Assembly: GCA_905193585.1 (NCBI GenBank)
Contig: CAJJPG010000066.1
Span: 1-10,133, forward strand
Direction of reading: 5' to 3'
Source of the DNA: an uncultured Oscillospiraceae bacterium
GTDB taxonomy: Bacteria; Bacillota; Clostridia; Oscillospirales; Acutalibacteraceae
DNA length: 10,133 nucleotides
A program made the position numbers and the translations under genes. Shown here piece after piece: positions 6,618 through 10,133 of the stretch. The notes under the pieces are model-generated. The model worked only from the letters and a program-made list of their open reading frames with translations. It did no database searches and was not told the origin of the DNA. Within the stretch, counting starts at the first letter, position 1, and every line of letters starts with the position of its first letter.

Positions 6618-6911
6618 TCATACCCCTTTCTTTTTCTGTTCGATTTTCCAAAGCTCGTCTATGCCCTTTAAACTGCCGGGAAATAAATAAACCGAGGTGT
6701 TTTTATATTTTTTATATGAATAATACGTTGAGCCTTCATAAATATATTCTTCCGGCTCTACATAACAGTTCCATTTTACCACCGTATAAAGCGCCGCCTT
6801 ATATTGCACCGTGCCGCCGTCTTTATAGGTGAATTTCACGGGAATAAGAAATAAAATCAGTATAAACACAGCCGTAATTACCGCCGCTGTACGCAATTTC
6901 CGCTCCGACAT
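6618..6911 (-). CDS. Small single-span membrane protein of unknown function
   Basis: This 97-residue protein has a short positively charged N-terminus (MSERKLR), one transmembrane helix (about 8-25, AAVITAVFILILFLIPV) and an outer domain of about 70 residues rich in Tyr and Lys. The segment KFTYKDGGTVQYKAALYTVVKW (26-47) resembles conserved hypothetical proteins that I associate with Clostridia; no function is known to me. It starts one base after the anti-sigma gene stop and ends three bases before the beta-propeller gene, so it is certainly part of the operon. GGGAAG (6920-6925) serves as a moderate ribosome site at eight bases. It may be an accessory partner of the anti-sigma factor or propeller; that is inference from position. 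Confidence 0.75.
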   Translation of the reverse strand: MSERKLRTAAVITAVFILILFLIPVKFTYKDGGTVQYKAALYTVVKWNCYVEPEEYIYEGSTYYSYKKYKNTSVYLFPGSLKGIDELWKIEQKKKGV

Positions 6912-6912
6912 A

Positions 6913-8007
6913 TCAATTACTTCCCACCGAGTGACTTACGCTGTAGCTTGCGGAATTACCCGAGCCTCCGCCGCTTGTCGACTCTGAATAATCATATTTA
7001 TGCTTTATAGTTGTTTTGCATTCCTTTTCAAGGTAGCTTAAAAATTTTTCCGCCGCGGGCTTGCCTATATAAAACGCCTTGCCCGTATCTAAAATATTGG
7101 TGGTTAAATATCCGTCGCGGGTAACGGCGAGCGATATATTTTCATAGCCCAAAAGCTTTAAGTCTATGGCTATACCCGCCGCCGTTTCAAGATTCATAGA
7201 GTCATAGTCCTTTACCGCTTTGGCTGCGGTGTCCGAGAATAAAAGCTCCCACACCTTCGCTTTATCCACATTTGTATATTCAACGTCGCAAACAGCTTTA
7301 CCGTTTTTCATTTGCGTGCCGCTAAAGGAAACAAAGGTAAGGTTTTCTTTAAGGCTTAAATCATTCATAAACTGCCCCAGCGTTTCGGGCTTGTAGTGCG
7401 GGTTGCAGCAGACGTAATATTTTCCGTCCGCGTCGTATTTCACCGCCGCGGCGCAATCTGCCGAAATACCCTTTATTTCGTAAATTTGGGCGTTTGCGGC
7501 GTATTCGCTGTTTGTGTATTCGTCTTTACCCAACACCGTAAGCTTTGTTATGCTGTTTCCTATTTTATCGGACGGAATCGGGCGGTTTGCCACACTGTAC
7601 TCCGTGCCGTTTATTTTTACTATGGGGAATTTTTCGGTGTTTGTTTTTTCATCCCATCTTTTAACATAAGCAATATAATTTTCCGATGATGTCGCGCTGT
7701 TTCCCTTAGCAGAGCCGTTTGCCTTTGTGCCGTCGGTTTTTTCAATTGTGCTGTAATCGCCATCATAGTCTGCAACATTGCCGTCATATTCTTCATATGT
7801 TTCACTCGGGGCGGCGCTGTTTTTCATTTTGCCGCGCGGTATCAGCTTCACTGCGGCAAATGCTCCAACGGCTACTATTAAAAGGCACGCCGCCATAGCC
7901 GAATACCTTATAATAATGCCCCTTTTGCTTTTTATTCTGCCGTTTGCCTCGGTAATGTAGCTTTCGTCAATATCGCCTAAGGCGTTTAAAATATCCCTGT
8001 TCGTCAT
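6913..8007 (-). CDS. Putative transmembrane anti-sigma factor
   Basis: This 364-residue membrane protein is encoded directly after, and overlapping by four bases (ATGA, 8004-8007), the ECF sigma gene. The N-terminal about 30 residues (NRDILNALGDIDESYITEA) would lie in the cytoplasm and match the short sigma-binding head I associate with Clostridia anti-sigma proteins of this type. There is no HxxxCxxC zinc motif, so it is not a ZAS-type anti-sigma. One transmembrane helix follows (about 33-55). An Asp/Ser/Thr-rich linker (about 65-115) leads to an extracytoplasmic domain (about 116-340) with two long alpha/beta-looking halves, including YYVCCNPHYKPETLGQF. The last 20 residues are Ser/Gly-rich. 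GGGAGG (8018-8023) is ten bases before the ATG. The anti-sigma role is inferred from position and topology; the sensed signal is unknown. Confidence 0.75.
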   Translation of the reverse strand: MTNRDILNALGDIDESYITEANGRIKSKRGIIIRYSAMAACLLIVAVGAFAAVKLIPRGKMKNSAAPSETYEEYDGNVADYDGDYSTIEKTDGTKANGSAKGNSATSSENYIAYVKRWDEKTNTEKFPIVKINGTEYSVANRPIPSDKIGNSITKLTVLGKDEYTNSEYAANAQIYEIKGISADCAAAVKYDADGKYYVCCNPHYKPETLGQFMNDLSLKENLTFVSFSGTQMKNGKAVCDVEYTNVDKAKVWELLFSDTAAKAVKDYDSMNLETAAGIAIDLKLLGYENISLAVTRDGYLTTNILDTGKAFYIGKPAAEKFLSYLEKECKTTIKHKYDYSESTSGGGSGNSASYSVSHSVGSN

Positions 8008-8564
8008 ACGTTAAAATCCTCCCTGCCGAGATACTCTCTCAGCGCGTTGCGCGTTCGCATAAGCGTTACCTTTACCTTGCTTTCGGAAAAGCCGGTTTCG
8101 GCGGCTATTTCGCTTATCGGGCGCATATACCAGTAGCGCTTTAAAAATATTGCGCGCGCAGTCTCCTTTTGCGAGGAAAGAAAACGGTTGATAACAGCCG
8201 AAAGCATACGCGCGTCAACCGCCGCCTCGGTGCTGTGAGATGAGGGCACGCAGTAATCAAGCTCGTCCAAAACGAGGGGAAGCTCGCCGCTGCCGCGCTT
8301 TTTCGCGCTGCTGCGTTCAATTCGGTTAAGAGCTATATTACGCGTGATTTTTGCAAAATAAGCCCCAAGGCTTTTCGGCTTTTCCGGCGGTATTGCCTGC
8401 CACAGCTGAAACAGCGCGTCGCTTACCGTTTCCTCTGCGTCGTTGGGGTCCCCAAGTATATTAAATGCCAGCGCGTGGCAATACCCGCCGTATTTGCTTT
8501 CCGCCTCGGTTACTGCGCTTTCATCCCGCAGGGTGAAAAGCTCGGTGATTCTGCTATCTTCCAT
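8004..8564 (-). CDS. ECF (sigma-70 family, group 4) RNA polymerase sigma factor
   Basis: This 186-residue protein has the two-domain layout of extracytoplasmic-function sigma factors. Region 2 lies at about 22-85 (YCHALAFNILGDPNDAEETVSDALFQLWQ, then the -10-recognition helix SLGAYFAKITRNIALNRI). A linker of about 40 residues follows. Region 4 lies at about 123-180 (KETARAIFLKRYWYMRPISEIAAETGFSESKVKVTLMRTRNALREYL), whose helix-turn-helix reads the -35 element. There is no region 1.1 or 3. GAGGGG (8573-8578) precedes the ATG at eight bases. The four-base overlap with the next gene, a membrane protein, is typical of sigma/anti-sigma pairs. It probably directs core polymerase to its own promoter and to envelope genes when released. 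The exact ECF subgroup is not assigned. Confidence 0.92.
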   Translation of the reverse strand: MEDSRITELFTLRDESAVTEAESKYGGYCHALAFNILGDPNDAEETVSDALFQLWQAIPPEKPKSLGAYFAKITRNIALNRIERSSAKKRGSGELPLVLDELDYCVPSSHSTEAAVDARMLSAVINRFLSSQKETARAIFLKRYWYMRPISEIAAETGFSESKVKVTLMRTRNALREYLGREDFNV

Positions 8565-8587
8565 TTTTCTTCCCCCTCATCTGTAAA

Positions 8588-8614
8588 GACAGGAAATTTT
8601 AACCACAGGTTACA
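8588..8614 (-). promoter_or_regulatory. Candidate ECF-type autoregulatory promoter
   Basis: On the minus strand, TGTAAC (8614-8609, followed by another C) and TGTC (8591-8588) are 17 bases apart. This resembles known Bacillota ECF promoters, for example the TGTAAC-N17-CGAC pattern of Bacillus sigma-X. Transcription would start near 8581, leaving a short leader containing the ribosome site. It is the only such motif I noticed. Confidence 0.45.
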
Positions 8615-8627
8615 TTTTTATAATTAC

Positions 8628-8656
8628 ATTTTAAAATTGTTTTCTTAATTTTTCAA
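8628..8656 (-). promoter_or_regulatory. Sigma-A-like promoter upstream of the ECF operon
   Basis: On the minus strand, TTGAAA (8656-8651) and TAAAAT (8633-8628) are 17 bases apart. The boxes overlap the last codons and stop of sigK. It would give basal expression of the ECF operon in tandem with the ECF-type motif 14 bases further downstream. The region is AT-rich, so a chance match is possible. Confidence 0.4.
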
Positions 8657-9320
8657 GAGCCGATTTTTCAATGCGGGAAACATAGCTTCTTGAAATATTC
8701 AGCTTTTTGGCAATTTCCCTTTGGGTAAGCTCCTCTCTGCCGCAAAGCCCGTAGCGCATTTCTATTATAAGCCGCTCACGCTCGGTCAGGCAAACGGGCA
8801 GTATTACCCGCAGCTTTTCCACCTTTATTTTTGTGTCTATTTCGTCGGCAATGTCGCTTTTATCGGCAATAACGTCTATAAGCGTCAGCGTGTTGCCGTC
8901 CTTGTCGGTATCAATCGGGTCGCTTATAAAAACATCCTGCGCGGTTTTTTTCTGGTTGCGGAAGAACATAAGTATTTCGTTTTCAATACACCGCGAGGCA
9001 TATGTGGCAAGGTGTATGCCCTTATCGGTATTAAAGGTAGATACCGCCTTTATAAGCCCTATTGTGCCTATTGAAATCATATCGTCCTGGTCGGCGCCGG
9101 TGTTGTAATATTTTTTTACTATGTGCGCCACCAGCCGCAAATTGTGCTCTATAAGCTCGTTGCGCGCCTCATTATCACCGTTCCGGCTTTTTTCAAGCAG
9201 CTCCGCCTCGCGCTCGGCTGAGAGCGGCGGCGGAAAAGCCCCCGCGCCCTTAACGTGCAGCGCAAAATAATAAATTGCGGAAGCAATTTTCATCAATAAA
9301 TCAAAAAACAAAACTGACAC
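8631..9320 (-). CDS. sigK: Pro-sigma-K, late mother-cell sporulation sigma factor
   Basis: This 229-residue sigma-70 family protein directs late mother-cell transcription (coat and cortex genes) during sporulation. Close likeness to Bacillus SigK is visible in EARNELIEHNLRLVAHIVKK (51-70), ISIGTIGLIKAV, LATYASRCIENEILMFFR and the region 4.2 segment TQREIAKKLNISRSYVSRIE (199-218). A hydrophobic N-terminal pro-sequence (1-21) precedes HVKGAGAFPPPLS, which aligns with the Bacillus mature start YVKNNAFPQPLS. Cleavage by a SpoIVFB-type membrane protease is therefore likely near residue 21. The gene is intact, with no skin-type interruption. The start is uncertain: the GTG at 9320 gives the expected pro-sequence length but abuts AAAGGG (9322-9327), whereas an in-frame TTG at 9311 sits ten bases from it. 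No terminator follows. Confidence 0.95.
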   Translation of the reverse strand: MSVLFFDLLMKIASAIYYFALHVKGAGAFPPPLSAEREAELLEKSRNGDNEARNELIEHNLRLVAHIVKKYYNTGADQDDMISIGTIGLIKAVSTFNTDKGIHLATYASRCIENEILMFFRNQKKTAQDVFISDPIDTDKDGNTLTLIDVIADKSDIADEIDTKIKVEKLRVILPVCLTERERLIIEMRYGLCGREELTQREIAKKLNISRSYVSRIEKSALEKLRKQF

Positions 9321-9323
9321 ACC

Positions 9324-9348
9324 CTTTCATATTTAAAATATATGAAAG
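9324..9348. repeat. Inverted repeat over the sigK promoter and leader
   Basis: CTTTCATAT (9324-9332) and ATATGAAAG (9340-9348) are perfect nine-base arms around a seven-base centre. The repeat covers the candidate -10 box and touches the AAAGGG site. It could be an operator, or it could simply reflect the AT-rich promoter sequence. Confidence 0.5.
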
Positions 9349-9363
9349 CAACGGCTTGGCAGT
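9336..9363 (-). promoter_or_regulatory. Candidate sigma-K/sigma-E-type promoter of sigK
   Basis: On the minus strand, AC (9363-9362) is followed after 17 bases by CATATATTT (9344-9336). This is close to the known Bacillus sigma-K pattern AC-N17-CATANNNTA, with only the last base differing; sigma-E -10 boxes look alike. The start would fall near 9330, just before AAAGGG. Self-activation of sigK is established in Bacillus. Confidence 0.5.
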
Positions 9364-9378
9364 TTACATAAAAGGCGC

Positions 9379-9421
9379 AATTTCAAAGACGGCAGCCTTT
9401 GACCCTTAAATATTTGAAATT
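9379..9421. repeat. Inverted repeat in the sigK-proB intergenic region
   Basis: AATTTCAAA (9379-9387) and TTTGAAATT (9413-9421) are perfect arms 25 bases apart. A nested pair CAAAG (9384-9388)/CTTTG (9397-9401) could form an alternative hairpin. The element lies upstream of both divergent promoters, so a regulator site is possible. I recognise no riboswitch or T-box. Confidence 0.4.
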
Positions 9422-9434
9422 TTAAAATTAACAG

Positions 9435-9463
9435 TGGAAATCGGGCTTGCAATGCGTTATAAT
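9435..9463 (+). promoter_or_regulatory. Sigma-A-like promoter of proB
   Basis: TGGAAA (9435-9440) and a perfect TATAAT (9458-9463) are 17 bases apart. The start codon is 34 bases after the -10 box, leaving a leader too short for a T-box or riboswitch. Confidence 0.55.
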
Positions 9464-9497
9464 ATAAAAGTATATGTAAAAAGACGGAGACGGAAAA

Positions 9498-10133
9498 ATG
9501 CGAATTGTAATAAAAATAGGAACATCAACGCTGGCGCACCCCTCGGGGCTGCTTAATATAAAGCGGGTAGAAGAGCTTTGCAAAATTATGAGCGACCTGA
9601 AAAACGCGGGGAACGAAATAATACTTGTGTCCTCGGGCGCCATTGCTATGGGCGTGGGCAAGCTGTCACTGCACGAGAAGCCGAGCGATATACCCACACG
9701 TCAGGCAGCGGCGGCGGTAGGGCAGTGCGAGCTTATGTACACCTACGATAAGCTCTTTGCCGAGTATAACCACACCGTAGCGCAGATACTTATAACAGGC
9801 GAGGACGTGGAGCACGAAAACCGCAGGCACAATTTTGAAAACACAATATTAAGGCTTTTGCAGTTGGGCGTGCTGCCTATTATAAATGAGAACGACACCA
9901 TTTCGACCGACGAAATAGTTATAGGCGATAACGATACCTTGGGCGCGATAGTGGCAAAGGCGGTAAGCGCCGACCTGTTTATACTGCTTTCGGATATTGA
10001 CGGGCTTTTCACCGCCGACCCGCACAAGGATGAAAACGCGCGGCTTATAGACGTGGTTGAAGAAATAACGCCCGAAATAGAAAAAATGACGGGCGGGGCA
10101 GGCTCAAAGCTCGGCACGGGCGGAATGACCACA
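9498..10133 (+). CDS. proB: Glutamate 5-kinase, 3'-truncated by the window edge
   Basis: The first 212 codons of glutamate 5-kinase are present, open to the right edge. The enzyme phosphorylates L-glutamate with ATP to gamma-glutamyl phosphate, the first and feedback-inhibited step of proline synthesis, in the cytoplasm. It has the amino-acid kinase fold: the N-terminal phosphate-binding strand VIKIGTSTL (4-12), VSSGAIAMG (44-52), RQAAAAVGQ (68-76), the glutamate-binding NENDT (130-134), LSDIDGLFTADP (164-175) and the nucleotide-site GTGGM (206-210). GGAG (9486-9489) is eight bases before the ATG. proA would be the expected next gene, but it lies outside. Whether the C-terminal PUA domain is present cannot be seen. 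It is transcribed away from sigK. Confidence 0.95.
   Translation, partial: MRIVIKIGTSTLAHPSGLLNIKRVEELCKIMSDLKNAGNEIILVSSGAIAMGVGKLSLHEKPSDIPTRQAAAAVGQCELMYTYDKLFAEYNHTVAQILITGEDVEHENRRHNFENTILRLLQLGVLPIINENDTISTDEIVIGDNDTLGAIVAKAVSADLFILLSDIDGLFTADPHKDENARLIDVVEEITPEIEKMTGGAGSKLGTGGMTT

Noticed and set aside
8631..9320. Sigma-K gene split by a skin-like element or a pseudogene
   Set aside because: The reading frame is continuous from the pro-sequence through region 4.2 with all core motifs in order.
9372..9470. A proline T-box leader in front of proB
   Set aside because: The promoter -10 is at 9458-9463, leaving a leader of only about 28 bases; no T-box sequence (TGGNACCGCG-like) is present.
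9743..10132. Minus-strand open frame of 129 codons at the right edge, and a shorter one at 9428-9697
   Set aside because: Both are antisense to proB, whose plus-strand frame has all the expected kinase motifs; the minus-strand proteins are Ser/Ile-rich shadows.

Overview
The window looks like chromosomal DNA of an endospore-forming member of the Bacillota, class Clostridia. The evidence is an uninterrupted pro-sigma-K gene, strong GGAGG-type ribosome binding sites, sigma-A-like promoters and a cohesin-domain surface protein. Placement near the Ruminococcaceae/Oscillospiraceae is my inference from the style of the extracytoplasmic-function (ECF) sigma, anti-sigma and beta-propeller genes; it is not proven. 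There is no rRNA, tRNA, CRISPR array, recognisable insertion sequence or phage gene.

Layout, left to right. Bases 1-334 are AT-rich. They hold a rho-independent terminator for something left of the window, a promoter, and a short ORF that may be a broken membrane-protein gene. A GNAT acetyltransferase follows (335-820, +). A minus-strand small heat-shock protein (959-1411) has its own terminator. Its promoter lies back to back with that of a plus-strand PucR/CdaR-type regulator (1606-2772). The regulator gene overlaps a CorA-like divalent-cation transporter (2765-3607). A 150-bp convergent intergenic stretch packed with inverted repeats separates these from a long minus-strand block.

The minus-strand block (9320 down to 3758) reads in transcription order: sigK; an ECF sigma factor; its overlapping putative transmembrane anti-sigma factor; a 97-residue membrane protein; a membrane-anchored beta-propeller protein; and, behind its own strong promoter, a secreted or anchored cohesin-domain protein with Cys/His motifs. 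The four genes from the ECF sigma to the propeller are packed with overlaps or gaps of a few bases. They form a plausible envelope-signalling operon: sigma factor, membrane anti-sigma, small partner and surface propeller. A candidate ECF-type promoter in front of the sigma gene suggests autoregulation.

At the right edge, proB (glutamate 5-kinase, 9498 onwards, +) diverges from sigK and runs off the window. The sigK upstream region contains a close match to the sigma-K promoter pattern, consistent with the known self-activation of sigK in spore-formers.

The most interesting elements are the ECF/anti-sigma/small protein/propeller cassette with its tandem promoters, the stand-alone cohesin protein, the shared -35 palindrome between hsp20 and the PucR-type gene, and the palindrome cluster at 3625-3715.
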